Source: Pseudodonghicola flavimaris
GTDB lineage: Bacteria; Pseudomonadota; Alphaproteobacteria; Rhodobacterales; Rhodobacteraceae
Assembly (NCBI RefSeq): GCF_030164425.1
Contig: NZ_JASNJD010000013.1
Span: forward strand, 1 to 64,000
DNA length: 64,000 bases
Direction: 5' to 3'
In this document: piece by piece, positions 53,735 through 62,447 of the stretch
How the letters are laid out: each line of letters begins with the position of its first letter
Position numbering within the stretch: the first letter of the stretch is position 1
The notes under the pieces: generated by a model
What the model saw: only the letters and a program-made list of their open reading frames with translations
Databases searched by the model: none
Told to the model about the DNA's origin: nothing
Position numbers and translations under genes: made by a program

Positions 53735-56700
53735 GACGCGGCCTCCTTGCGGCGGGAGAAGAGAGCGACGGCGCGCAGCACCGCGACATAGAGCACCGGC
53801 ACCATCAGGATGCCGAAGAGCGAGGAGAAGACTATGCCTCCCAACATGCCGATGCCGATGGACTTCTGTGCCGCCGCGCCGGCGCCGCTGGCCAGGGCCA
53901 GGGGCATGATGCCGAAGCCGAAGGCGAGCGAGGTCATCAGGATCGGCCGCAGCCGCTGACGGGCGGCGGTGACGGTCGCCTCGATCAGGGCGGTGCCCTG
54001 GGCGCGCAGCGCTTCGGCGAATTCGACGATCAGGATGGCGTTGCGGGCGGCGAGGCCGATGGTGGTCAGCAGGCCGACCTTGAAATAGACGTCATTGGTC
54101 TGATCGAACAGCAGCGTGGCGACCAGCGCCCCCAGCACCCCCACCGGCACCGAGAGCATGACCGAGAAGGGCACGGTCCAGCTTTCGTAGAGGGCGGCGA
54201 GGCAGAGGAAGACCACCAGCGCCGACAGCGAATAGAGCAGCGGCTCCTGATTGCCCGACAGCCGTTCCTGATAGGACAGGCCGGTCCAGGCGGCGCCGTA
54301 GCCGCCGTCGAGGTCGGCCACCAGCTCCTCCATCACGGTCATCGCATTGCCGGAGCTGGTGCCCTGGGCGGCGGAACCGGAGATCTCCAGGGCGCGGGTG
54401 CCGCCATAGCGTGCCAGCTTGGGCGAAATCTCGGTCCAGTCGCTGGTCACCACGGCCGAGAGCGGCACCATCTCGCCGGCGCTGTTGCGCACGAACCAGG
54501 CCTGCACGTCTTCGGGTTGCATGCGCCAGGGCGCATCGCCCTGGACGATCACCTCGCGCAGGTCGTTGCCCAGGGTGAAATCGTTGACATAGGTGCTGGC
54601 GAAGACGGTGGAGAGCGTGGTGTTGATATCGGAGATCGTCAGTCCGAAGGATTCCGCCTTTTCCGGATCGATTGTCAGCTGCAGCGAGGGTTTGGTGGCA
54701 TCGTCGTTGCCGCGCAGGCTGGTGACGCGGCCGTCGGCCTGGGCGGCGGCGACCAGCGCATCGGCGGCCTCGGCCAGCGCGGCGCTGCCGTTGCCGGCCT
54801 GATCGACCAGATACATGGTGAAGCCGGAGGAGGTGCCGAGCCCGGGGATCGCCGGGGGCTGCATGAAGATGATCTGCCCCATCCGGTTGCCCCAGAAGGC
54901 CCCGTTCGCCCGCCCGGCGAGTGCCGCCGCGTCGAAGCCTTCGCGGTCGGCGAAGTCCTTCAGCTTGACGAAGAGCATGGCGGCATTCTGACCACTGCCG
55001 CCGAAGCTGAAGCCGACCGCACCGAAGACGGAATCGACGGTGTCGGTCTCCTCGGTCAGCAGGTAATGCTCGATCGCGGCGACGGCCTCTTCGGTCTGCG
55101 GCGTGGTGGCGCCCTCGGGCAGGGTGACCATGGCCATCAGCACGCCCTGATCCTCGGTCGGCAGGAAGGCGGAGGGCAGGCGGCTGTAGACGCCCCAGGC
55201 GCCGATGCCGATGGCGACCAGCACGACCAGCATGCGGAAGGGCCGGCGCGACAGCCGGCCGGCGCCCTGGCCGTAGCCTAGGGTCAGCCGGTCGAGGCCT
55301 CGGTTGAACCAGTTGAGCGGCGCGAGGCGGGTTTCCCCATGCGACGGCTTCAGCAGCTGGGCGCACATCGCCGGTGTCAGGATCAGCGCGACGGCGAGCG
55401 ACAGCACCATGGCGGTGATGATGGTGACCGAGAACTGGCGATAGATCACCCCGGTCGATCCGCTCATGAAGGCCATCGGCAGGAACACTGCCGAGAGCAC
55501 CAGGACGATCCCGACCAGCGCGCTGGAGATCTCGCCCATGCTTTTCTCCGTCGCCTCCACCGGGCCGAGCCCGTCTTCCTTCATCACCCGCTCGACGTTT
55601 TCCACCACGACGATTGCGTCGTCGACGAGCAGCCCGATGGCGAGGACGAGGGCGAACATGGTCAGCGTGTTGATCGACATCCCCAGCGCCGCGAGCACAC
55701 CGAAGGTGCCCAGAAGAACCACCGGCACGGCGATGGTGGGGATCAGGGTCGCTCGCCAGCTCTGCAGGAAGAGCAGGATCACCAGGAAGACCAGTACGAT
55801 GGCCTCACCCAGGGTGTGATAGACCTGATTGATCGATTCCTCGACAAAGGGCGAGGTGTCATAGGGGTACTGGATGCTCACCCCCTCGGGCAGGGCGGCG
55901 GACAGCGTGTCCATGGTCGCGCGCACCCGGGCGGCGGTTTCCACCGCGTTGGCGCCGGTGGCGAGGTTGATGCCGAAGCCGGCCGCCGGCTTACCGTTGA
56001 AGCGGCTGTAGGCGCTGTAATCCTCTTCCGCCAGTTCGATCCGCGACACATCGCCGAGATAGACGGTGGAGCCGTCGGAATTGGTCTTCAGCAGGATGCG
56101 TTCGAAATCCTCCACGGTGGAGAGCTGCGACTGGGCGCTGAGCGAGACGGTGAATTGCTGGCCCTTGACCGTCGGCTGATTGCCGAGCGCGCCGACGGTG
56201 ACATTGGTGTTCTGCTCCGACACCGCCGAGGTCACATCGGAGGGGGTGAGCTGATATTGATAGAGCTTCCAGGGATCGAGCCAGATGCGCATGGCATATT
56301 GCGATCCGAAGGAACGGATCGAACCGACGCCTTCGGTGCGCTTGACCGGGTCCTCGATGGTGGAGCTGAGGATATCGCCGAGCTCGACCGAGGTCTTGCT
56401 GCCGTCGTCGGAAACCACGGCGGCCACCATCAGGATCGAGCTGGTGGAGCGGGTCACGCTGATGCCGCGGTTGGTGACCGAGGTCGGCAGGCCCGATTGC
56501 ACCAGCTGCAGCTTGTTCTGCACCTGCACCTGCGCCATGTCGGGATCGACGCTGTCGTCGAACACCAGCGAGATGCTGGAAGACCCCTCGGTCGAGGAAG
56601 AGGTCATGTAGATCAGACCGTCGAGCCCGGTCATGCCGTCCTCGATCACCGTGGTGACGGAGTTTTCGACGGTCTCGGCGGAGGCGCCGGTGTAGGTGGC

Positions 56701-56838
56701 CGAAATCCGCACCGTGGTGGGGGCGATCTCGGGGTACTGCGAGATCGGCAGCGATGTCAGGCCGAAGACGCCGGCCAGCATGATGACGATGGCGATCACC
56801 CAGGCGAAGACCGGGCGGTGAATGAAGAAGGAGGCCAT
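53731..56838 (-). CDS. RND multidrug efflux pump, AcrB/MexB (HAE1) family
   Basis: A 1,035-residue inner-membrane proton/drug antiporter starting MASFFIHRPVFAWVIAIV. Helix 4 carries the two proton-relay Asp residues in GLLVDDAIVVVENV. At the position of the AcrB Lys940 relay residue, this protein has Arg932 (GLAARNAILIVEF), a conservative but notable change. Two large periplasmic loops hold the porter domain. It lies 2 bases after the adaptor gene and overlaps the outer-membrane gene. Substrates are unknown; the divergent TetR gene is the probable repressor. Confidence 0.93.
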   Translation of the reverse strand: MASFFIHRPVFAWVIAIVIMLAGVFGLTSLPISQYPEIAPTTVRISATYTGASAETVENSVTTVIEDGMTGLDGLIYMTSSSTEGSSSISLVFDDSVDPDMAQVQVQNKLQLVQSGLPTSVTNRGISVTRSTSSILMVAAVVSDDGSKTSVELGDILSSTIEDPVKRTEGVGSIRSFGSQYAMRIWLDPWKLYQYQLTPSDVTSAVSEQNTNVTVGALGNQPTVKGQQFTVSLSAQSQLSTVEDFERILLKTNSDGSTVYLGDVSRIELAEEDYSAYSRFNGKPAAGFGINLATGANAVETAARVRATMDTLSAALPEGVSIQYPYDTSPFVEESINQVYHTLGEAIVLVFLVILLFLQSWRATLIPTIAVPVVLLGTFGVLAALGMSINTLTMFALVLAIGLLVDDAIVVVENVERVMKEDGLGPVEATEKSMGEISSALVGIVLVLSAVFLPMAFMSGSTGVIYRQFSVTIITAMVLSLAVALILTPAMCAQLLKPSHGETRLAPLNWFNRGLDRLTLGYGQGAGRLSRRPFRMLVVLVAIGIGAWGVYSRLPSAFLPTEDQGVLMAMVTLPEGATTPQTEEAVAAIEHYLLTEETDTVDSVFGAVGFSFGGSGQNAAMLFVKLKDFADREGFDAAALAGRANGAFWGNRMGQIIFMQPPAIPGLGTSSGFTMYLVDQAGNGSAALAEAADALVAAAQADGRVTSLRGNDDATKPSLQLTIDPEKAESFGLTISDINTTLSTVFASTYVNDFTLGNDLREVIVQGDAPWRMQPEDVQAWFVRNSAGEMVPLSAVVTSDWTEISPKLARYGGTRALEISGSAAQGTSSGNAMTVMEELVADLDGGYGAAWTGLSYQERLSGNQEPLLYSLSALVVFLCLAALYESWTVPFSVMLSVPVGVLGALVATLLFDQTNDVYFKVGLLTTIGLAARNAILIVEFAEALRAQGTALIEATVTAARQRLRPILMTSLAFGFGIMPLALASGAGAAAQKSIGIGMLGGIVFSSLFGILMVPVLYVAVLRAVALFSRRKEAAS

Positions 56839-56840
56839 GA

Positions 56841-58031
56841 TCAGTCCTGCGTGCTGGTGGGGGCGTCGCGCACCAGGCCGGTCCCGGTGATCTCGACCTC
56901 GGTTGCGGTCACCTCCGCGCCGGCGCGCAGCGATTTCAGCCCGTCGACGATGATCCGGTCGCCGTCCGACAGCCCCTCGGTCACCACCCAGCTGTTCTGC
57001 CAGCTGCCGATATCCTTCAGCGCCAGCTGCCGGGCGGTGCCACCGGCATCGGCGGCGAAGACGACCAGATTGCCAGCGCTGTCATGGCTGCCGGCCCGTT
57101 GCGGCACCAGATAGGCCTGAATGGTGCCCAGCGTCACCTCGCCGCGCAGGAACATGCCGGGCAGGATCAGATGGTCGGGGTTTTCGAAGCGGAAGCGGAT
57201 CGAAATCGTACCGGTGGTGGTGGCCACCGTGCTGCCGGGCGCCACCAGCGTGCCGGAGCCTTGATAGATCTGGCCGTTCTCCAGTGTCAGCGTCGCATCC
57301 AGCTTGTCGGCGAGCGTCATCGTGCCGCTGTCGATCTGGTTGCGGATCGACAGGACGCGGGCGCTGGCCTCCAGCATGTCCACCTCGATCGGGTCGAGCC
57401 GGGTGACCGTGGTCAGCGCATCGGACTGGCCGCTGGTGACCAATGCGCCGACAGACACATCGGCGACCTCTGCAACGCCCTGGATCGGGCTGCGGATGGT
57501 GGTCCAGGACAGCTGCGTACGGGCGAAATCCAGCGCCGCCCGGGCGGCATCGACGGCGGCCTGGGCCTCGGCCAGGGTGGCGCGGGCGGCCTCGACCTCG
57601 GCGACGGTATAGCCGGACCCCTTAAGCCGCTGCGCCCGGTCGTAGGAGGTCTGCGCCAGCGTCAGGCTGGCCTGGGCGGAGGCCAGCTCGGCCTCATCGC
57701 CGGCGACGGTGGCGCGGTAGCTGGCGTCATCCAGTTTGAACAGCGGGTCGCCGACGGAAAGCGTGGCGCCGGGCGTATAAAGGATCTCTTGGACCACACC
57801 GTCGACGCGGGGGCGGATATCGACCTGCTCATAGGCGACGGCGCGGCCGGGCAGGGTGTAGCTGCGGGGAACCGCCTGCTTTTGCATCGTCACCACGCCC
57901 ACCGCGGTCGGGCCGGCGGCCCCGGGCATCGTCTGGGCGCTGGCGAGATCCGGGCCGGTCAGGCCCAGGAGGAGTGTCAGGGCAAGGGGCCAGCGGCCCT
58001 GACCGAACCGCTTGAACCGCTGGGAAATCAT
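56841..58031 (-). CDS. RND efflux periplasmic adaptor, AcrA/MexA family
   Basis: About 396 residues from MISQRFKRF. A hydrophobic segment (PLALTLLLGLTGPDLASAQ) serves as signal peptide; no lipobox Cys follows it, so it is not lipidated. Then come the lipoyl half-motifs (IRPRVDGVVQEILYTPGATL and RSPIQGVAEVADVSVGAL) around a coiled-coil hairpin (SAQASLTLAQTSYDRAQRL), and the beta-barrel and membrane-proximal domains. Two adjacent Met codons (58034 and 58031) and one further upstream (58058) are possible starts. It is the first gene of the pump operon. Confidence 0.9.
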   Translation of the reverse strand: MISQRFKRFGQGRWPLALTLLLGLTGPDLASAQTMPGAAGPTAVGVVTMQKQAVPRSYTLPGRAVAYEQVDIRPRVDGVVQEILYTPGATLSVGDPLFKLDDASYRATVAGDEAELASAQASLTLAQTSYDRAQRLKGSGYTVAEVEAARATLAEAQAAVDAARAALDFARTQLSWTTIRSPIQGVAEVADVSVGALVTSGQSDALTTVTRLDPIEVDMLEASARVLSIRNQIDSGTMTLADKLDATLTLENGQIYQGSGTLVAPGSTVATTTGTISIRFRFENPDHLILPGMFLRGEVTLGTIQAYLVPQRAGSHDSAGNLVVFAADAGGTARQLALKDIGSWQNSWVVTEGLSDGDRIIVDGLKSLRAGAEVTATEVEITGTGLVRDAPTSTQD

Positions 58032-58052
58032 CATCTGTCTGCCATTTGTCAC

Positions 58053-58096
58053 TTGCATAAATTGCGTAGTATGCAATAAATGCGGACTATGCAATA
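58053..58096. promoter_or_regulatory. Candidate TetR operators between pump and regulator
   Basis: TTGCATA (58053-58059) faces TATGCAA (58070-58076) as a perfect 7-base inverted repeat, with ATTGC (58061-58065) and GCAAT (58073-58077) making a second overlapping palindrome. TATGCAATA occurs twice (58070-58078 and 58088-58096), the second copy inside the first codons of the TetR gene. The cluster would let the repressor block both transcripts. Confidence 0.65.
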
Positions 58097-58688
58097 TCCA
58101 GAAGTCACTTTATCCCTGCGAGAGCGCCGTCGGCGGGAAACCGCGCGCGATATCCAGCGCGCGGCGATCGGTCTGGCGCTGGATCAGGGGCTCGATCGGG
58201 TCACCACCGAGATGATCGCGCGCGCCGCCGGGGTGAGCCCGCGCACCTTCTTCAACTTCTTTCCCAACAAGGAGGCGGCGATCATCGGCGAGGCGCCGGA
58301 ATTGCCGGCGGCGGCGGTGGCGGCCTTTCGCACCGGCACCGGGCCGCTGATGGCCGATCTGTGCCAGTTGTTTTGCAGCCATGCGGAGCTGATCGAGCAG
58401 GACCCTGAGGTGGTGCTGGCGGTGGCGCAGCTGGCGCGGGAGTATCTGAAGGTGCATCTGTTGTTCGATGCCGCCATGGCGGAGCTGCGCGCCGATCTGG
58501 TGGCGCTGGTCGAGGAGCGGGTCTCGGCCTCGCCCGAGACCATCGGGCTGCTGGTCGATATCGCGCTGGTCGGCGGGCGCCGGGCGGTCGATCTCTGGGC
58601 CGAAGGGCAGTGCGACAGCCTTCCCGCCGCGGTGGCGCGGGTGTGGGACGGGTTGAGCGCGGCCGGGGCGCTGATCAGCGCCGGCTGA
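58080..58688 (+). CDS. TetR-family transcriptional regulator of the efflux pump
   Basis: A 202-residue regulator. The N-terminal helix-turn-helix (residues about 12-58) has RRETARDIQRAAIGLALDQG and MIARAAGVSPRTFFNFFPNK, the usual TetR pattern; the C-terminal ligand domain is AcrR-like. It diverges from the RND operon, starting within the repeat cluster listed here, and is the likely repressor of the pump and of itself. An alternative start lies 9 bases downstream (58089). The start region has no strong ribosome site. Confidence 0.9.
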   Translation: MRTMQYPEVTLSLRERRRRETARDIQRAAIGLALDQGLDRVTTEMIARAAGVSPRTFFNFFPNKEAAIIGEAPELPAAAVAAFRTGTGPLMADLCQLFCSHAELIEQDPEVVLAVAQLAREYLKVHLLFDAAMAELRADLVALVEERVSASPETIGLLVDIALVGGRRAVDLWAEGQCDSLPAAVARVWDGLSAAGALISAG

Positions 58689-58692
58689 TCCC

Positions 58693-59430
58693 TCAGCCGC
58701 GGCGCGAGAGCTTGTCGAAGGGCAGGCCGGTGACCGCTTCGGCGCGCAGCACCACGAGCGCGGCGGCGCGGGCGTCCTCTCCGGCGTGGTGATGGGTGAA
58801 CTCCAGCCCCAGATGGGTTTTCAGATTGGCGAGTCCATGGCCGCCCCGGTTCCGCAGCTCCGGCCAGGCGCGGCGGGCGATGGCGAGGCTGTCGTGCCAG
58901 GCGAAATGCGGCGTCGGCAGGCCATAGCGGCGGCAGGCGGCGGCGATTGCCCGCTGATCGAAACCGCTGTGCTGGATCAGCGAATGACGCGCCAGCAGCG
59001 GCCGCAGCGGCGGCAGGACCAAGGCGAAGCCCGGGCAATCCTCGACCGTGGCGGCGGAGATCCCGTGCAGCGCGGTGTTGAAACTGTCGAAATACATCTC
59101 CGGGTCGATCAGCAGATCCAGTGTGTCGATGGCCCCGTCCGGCCGGACGAATGCCAACCCGAACTGACAGATCGAGGAGGTGTCGGCATTGGCGGTTTCC
59201 ACGTCGACGGCGATGAACCTGTAGTCCCCGGAGAGGACGGGCGCGAGCCGCGCGAGAAGGTCGGGGGAGGCCGCCGGCGGTGCCTCCGGAGCGGGTGATT
59301 TCACATTGATGTGATCCCTGGATCGCAGGGGCGGCGCTTGAACTTCCGGTGTCGCAACGTCAAGTAGTGGCCCGCGATGATTTTGCCCTGGGGTGTCCTG
59401 GCGACTCCTCGGGAAACTGATAAATTTCAT
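58693..59430 (-). CDS. DEDDh 3'-5' exonuclease (DNA polymerase III epsilon-like)
   Basis: A 245-residue protein. Exonuclease motif I is AVDVETANADTSSICQFG (Asp and Glu), motif II HSGFDQRAI (Asp), and motif III HHAGEDARA (His and Asp), so all catalytic residues are present. The first 50 or so residues are low-complexity, Pro-rich and lack family similarity, so the true start is uncertain; MKFISF at 59430 was chosen, but a shorter version could begin at a non-ATG codon. It probably trims DNA or RNA ends rather than proofreading, as it stands outside any polymerase locus. It converges on the TetR gene (4-base gap). Confidence 0.8.
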   Translation of the reverse strand: MKFISFPRSRQDTPGQNHRGPLLDVATPEVQAPPLRSRDHINVKSPAPEAPPAASPDLLARLAPVLSGDYRFIAVDVETANADTSSICQFGLAFVRPDGAIDTLDLLIDPEMYFDSFNTALHGISAATVEDCPGFALVLPPLRPLLARHSLIQHSGFDQRAIAAACRRYGLPTPHFAWHDSLAIARRAWPELRNRGGHGLANLKTHLGLEFTHHHAGEDARAAALVVLRAEAVTGLPFDKLSRRG

Positions 59431-59589
59431 ACTATTACCATAAGAACCTAAGAAAAGACGCGTTTCAAAACTCTGCCTGAGGGGCCCGGATGAGGCAATC
59501 TTTAGGTGAATATGATTTTCGAAAATCACCTTTTGAGTGCAATTGTGTCGCGATGTCACTGGCGGCTATGCGGTTTCGAGGTTGCTAAA

Positions 59590-59607
59590 CTGAACGAACT
59601 AGTTCAG
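59590..59607. promoter_or_regulatory. Inverted repeat upstream of the porin gene
   Basis: CTGAAC (59590-59595) and GTTCAG (59602-59607), spacer 6, about 60 bases before the porin start in an AT-richer region. It may be an operator or lie in the untranslated leader. Confidence 0.35.
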
Positions 59608-59668
59608 CAGGGCGTTGGGGACATGACGTCATGATTCAGGTCCTGAAAACGAACAGGAGATTTAGCAG

Positions 59669-60778
59669 ATGAGCGTTTCCTTCCGCTCCGGTCTGTCTGC
59701 CGTTGCTCTGGCTGCCTGCGCCGCAGGCCCCGCACTGGCTGGCCCGACCTACACCTCCGCTTCCGGCGGCACCTTCACCTATTACGGGCAGCTCAGCCCG
59801 TCCTACCTGTCGGTTGACGACGGCGTCGACACCCAGGGCGACCTGGTGGACAACGTCCATTCCAACAGCCGGGTGGGTTTTTATCTGCGCCAGCCCTTCG
59901 GCGCCAACACCTTCCAGTTCCGGTTTGAAACCGCGCTGGGGCTGAAAGCGTCGAACAAGGTCGGTCAGACCAGCGACCCCAGCAACCTCGACTGGGATCG
60001 CACCAATCTGCGGCACGTCGACTTCAGCCTGTCCGGCGCCTTCGGTACGGTTTCGGCCGGTCAGGGCAGCATGGCCAGCGACAATATCGCCACCATGGAC
60101 CTGTCGGGTACCACGCTGGTCATGGGCCAGTCGGTGACGGACGCCGCCGGCGCCTATCAGTTCACCACCAGCGGCGGTGCGCTGTCGGGCATCAAGCTGA
60201 GCGACGCCTTCGCAAGCTATGACGGCGGCCGCAAGGGTCGTATCCGCTACGATACGCCGTCGCTGAACGGGTTCGTGCTCTCGGCCTCCTACGGCACCGA
60301 AATCCTGGCCTCCGGCAATGATGACGAATATTACGACATCACCGTGCGGTACGAGAAGGAATTCGGCGAGTACACCGTCAACGGCGGGCTGGGCGTGGCC
60401 TGGACCGATAAGCAGACCGGCACCGACACCCGCGACACCGTGGCCTCCGTCTCGCTGGAGCACAGCTCGGGCCTGAACGGGACCCTGTCCTATGGCGACC
60501 GCGACACCTCGGGCGACTACATCTACGGTAAAGTCGGCTACAAGATGAAGGTCTTCGCCATCGGCTCCACCGCGATGTCGCTGGACTATTACAGCGGCAA
60601 CGATCTGGTTTCGACCGGCTCCGAGTCCGAAGCCTGGGGCGTCGGCGTGGTGCAGAAGGTCGACGCCTATAACGTCGAACTCTACGCCAGCTATCGCAAC
60701 TACAGCTTGGACGACAACAGCGGCACGGATTACAACGATCTGAGCGCCGTTCTGGTCGGTGCCCGCTGGAAATTCTGA
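59669..60778 (+). CDS. Outer-membrane porin
   Basis: A 369-residue general porin. The signal peptide is MSVSFRSGLSAVALAACAAG with cleavage after PALA. The mature protein begins GPTYTSASGGTFTYYGQLSP and consists of alternating polar and aromatic beta strands (FTYYGQL, VGFYLRQPFG, RFETALG, VDFSLSGAFG) with turn-rich loops, and ends with Trp-Lys-Phe as the assembly signal. The ribosome site AGGAGA and a strong terminator suggest high expression. Its codon use is more biased toward C-ending codons than neighbouring genes, in line with abundance. Confidence 0.9.
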   Translation: MSVSFRSGLSAVALAACAAGPALAGPTYTSASGGTFTYYGQLSPSYLSVDDGVDTQGDLVDNVHSNSRVGFYLRQPFGANTFQFRFETALGLKASNKVGQTSDPSNLDWDRTNLRHVDFSLSGAFGTVSAGQGSMASDNIATMDLSGTTLVMGQSVTDAAGAYQFTTSGGALSGIKLSDAFASYDGGRKGRIRYDTPSLNGFVLSASYGTEILASGNDDEYYDITVRYEKEFGEYTVNGGLGVAWTDKQTGTDTRDTVASVSLEHSSGLNGTLSYGDRDTSGDYIYGKVGYKMKVFAIGSTAMSLDYYSGNDLVSTGSESEAWGVGVVQKVDAYNVELYASYRNYSLDDNSGTDYNDLSAVLVGARWKF

Positions 60779-60802
60779 GACCGGACGCCTTCGGTCTTAC
60801 CG

Positions 60803-60836
60803 GACCCGCCGCATCGCGCGGCGGGTCTCTTTGTTT
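60803..60836 (+). terminator. Intrinsic terminator of the porin gene
   Basis: Perfect 10-base stem GACCCGCCGC (60803-60812) and GCGGCGGGTC (60818-60827), loop ATCGC, followed by TCTTTGTTT. Confidence 0.85.
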
Positions 60837-60967
60837 CGGCTTTCCGGTGCCGGTTTTGCACGCCGTGCCTGCAATCGCCCTTGCACAGCGGGGCTGAGAC
60901 ACATAGAAGGCGACAAATTTGCTGTGCGCGCGGGTATCGCGCGCTTTCGACTCTATGGGGAATACGG

Positions 60968-62302
60968 ATGCAGGTCACCGAAACGCTGAACGAAGGGCTC
61001 AAGCGCGCTTATGAACTGATGGTCACGGCGCAGGAGCTGGACGATAAGGTGAACGAGAAGCTGCTCGAGGCCCAGCCGGAAATCGAGATGAAGGGCTTCC
61101 GCAAGGGCAAGGTGCCGATGGCGCTGCTGAAGAAGCAGTTCGGCCAGCGTCTGCTCGGCGAAGCCATGCAGGAAACCATCGACGCGGCGATGAACTCGCA
61201 TTTCGAAGAGAGCGGCGATCGTCCGGCCATGCAGCCCGAGGTCAAGATGACCAACGAGGACTGGAAAGAAGGCGACGACGTCAATGTCGAGATGAGCTAT
61301 GAGCGTCTGCCCGACATCCCCGAAGTCGATCTGGCCTCGATCAGCCTGGAGCGCATGGTCGTCAAGGCGGACGACGCCTCCGTCGACGAAGCCCTGACGA
61401 GCCTGGCCGAAAACGCCAAGGACTTCAAAGCCCGCGAAGAAGGCGCCGCCGCCGAGGATGGCGATCAGGTGGTGTTCGACTTCGTCGGCAAGGTCGATGG
61501 CGAAGCCTTCGACGGCGGGTCCGCCGAAGATTACCCGCTGGTTCTGGGGTCCGGTCAGTTCATCCCTGGCTTCGAAGAGCAGCTGGTGGGCGCGAAGGCC
61601 GGTGAAGAAAAAGACGTCACCGTCACCTTCCCCGAAGAGTATCAGGCCGAACATCTGGCCGGCAAGGAAGCTGTCTTCACCTGCACCGTCAAAGAGGTGA
61701 AACAACCGGTCGCTGCCGAACTGGACGATGAGCTGGCGAAGAAATTCGGCTCGGAAGACCTGGAATCCCTGAAAGGTCAGATCCGGGAGCGTCTGGAAGC
61801 CGAATATGCCGGCGCCGCCCGTGCGGTTCTGAAGCGCGGCCTGCTGGACAAGCTGGACGAGCTGGTGAGCTTCGACCTGCCGCCGAGCCTGGTGGACGCC
61901 GAAGCCAAGCAGATCGCGCATCAGCTGTGGCATGACGAGCACCCCGAGGTGCACGACCACAACCACGAAGGCATCGAGCCCACCGAAGAGCACACCAAGC
62001 TGGCAGAGCGCCGCGTGCGTCTGGGCCTGCTGCTGGCCGAACTGGGCCAGAAGGCCGAGGTCGAGGTCACCGACGCCGAGATGACTCAGGCGATCATGAA
62101 CCAGGCCCGTCAGTATCCGGGTCAGGAGCGCCAGTTCTTCGAATTCGTGCAGCAGAACGCCCAGATGCAGCAGCAGCTGCGCGCGCCGATCTTCGAAGAC
62201 AAAGTCATCGACTATGTCTGCGAACTCGCCAAGGTCGAGGAAAAGGAAGTCAGCAAGGACGAGCTGGAAAAGGCCGTCGAAGCGCTGGACGACGACGCGT
62301 AA
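60968..62302 (+). CDS. tig: Trigger factor
   Basis: A 444-residue ribosome-bound chaperone and peptidyl-prolyl isomerase. The N-terminal ribosome-binding domain carries the signature GFRKGKVP (residues 43-50). The FKBP-type domain spans about 160-245 ([32 protein letters not shown]), and the C-terminal helical arms follow, with an acidic end (EALDDDA). The start [11 protein letters not shown] is preceded by GGGGAATACGG. It has its own terminator and is followed by the convergent luxI gene; the usual tig-clpPX neighbourhood is not seen here. Confidence 0.95.
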   Translation: MQVTETLNEGLKRAYELMVTAQELDDKVNEKLLEAQPEIEMKGFRKGKVPMALLKKQFGQRLLGEAMQETIDAAMNSHFEESGDRPAMQPEVKMTNEDWKEGDDVNVEMSYERLPDIPEVDLASISLERMVVKADDASVDEALTSLAENAKDFKAREEGAAAEDGDQVVFDFVGKVDGEAFDGGSAEDYPLVLGSGQFIPGFEEQLVGAKAGEEKDVTVTFPEEYQAEHLAGKEAVFTCTVKEVKQPVAAELDDELAKKFGSEDLESLKGQIRERLEAEYAGAARAVLKRGLLDKLDELVSFDLPPSLVDAEAKQIAHQLWHDEHPEVHDHNHEGIEPTEEHTKLAERRVRLGLLLAELGQKAEVEVTDAEMTQAIMNQARQYPGQERQFFEFVQQNAQMQQQLRAPIFEDKVIDYVCELAKVEEKEVSKDELEKAVEALDDDA

Positions 62303-62329
62303 GCCTCGGTCGATCGGATTTTTCGGATC

Positions 62330-62356
62330 GGGCCGCCCTCTGGGGCGGCCCTTTTC
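62330..62356 (+). terminator. Intrinsic terminator of tig
   Basis: Perfect 9-base stem GGGCCGCCC (62330-62338) and GGGCGGCCC (62343-62351), loop TCTG, followed by TTTTC. Confidence 0.85.
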
Positions 62357-62394
62357 ATGTCCGGAGGCGGGCAGGGCGCAGCGATGACCCTGAC

Positions 62395-62428
62395 GAAAAA
62401 GGGCCGCTCAAGCGAGCGGCCCTTTTTC
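62395..62428. terminator. Bidirectional terminator between tig and luxI
   Basis: Perfect 15-base stem GAAAAAGGGCCGCTC (62395-62409) and GAGCGGCCCTTTTTC (62414-62428), loop AAGC. It has a T run on both strands, so it can stop luxI transcription on the minus strand and read-through from tig on the plus strand. Confidence 0.9.
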
Positions 62429-62447
62429 AGCTGTGGCGCACTGTCCT

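Noticed and set aside
53719-57114. Long plus-strand open frames opposite the RND pump genes.
   Set aside because: His/Gly/Arg-rich translations typical of reversed GC-rich genes; the RND pump and adaptor on the minus strand are certain.
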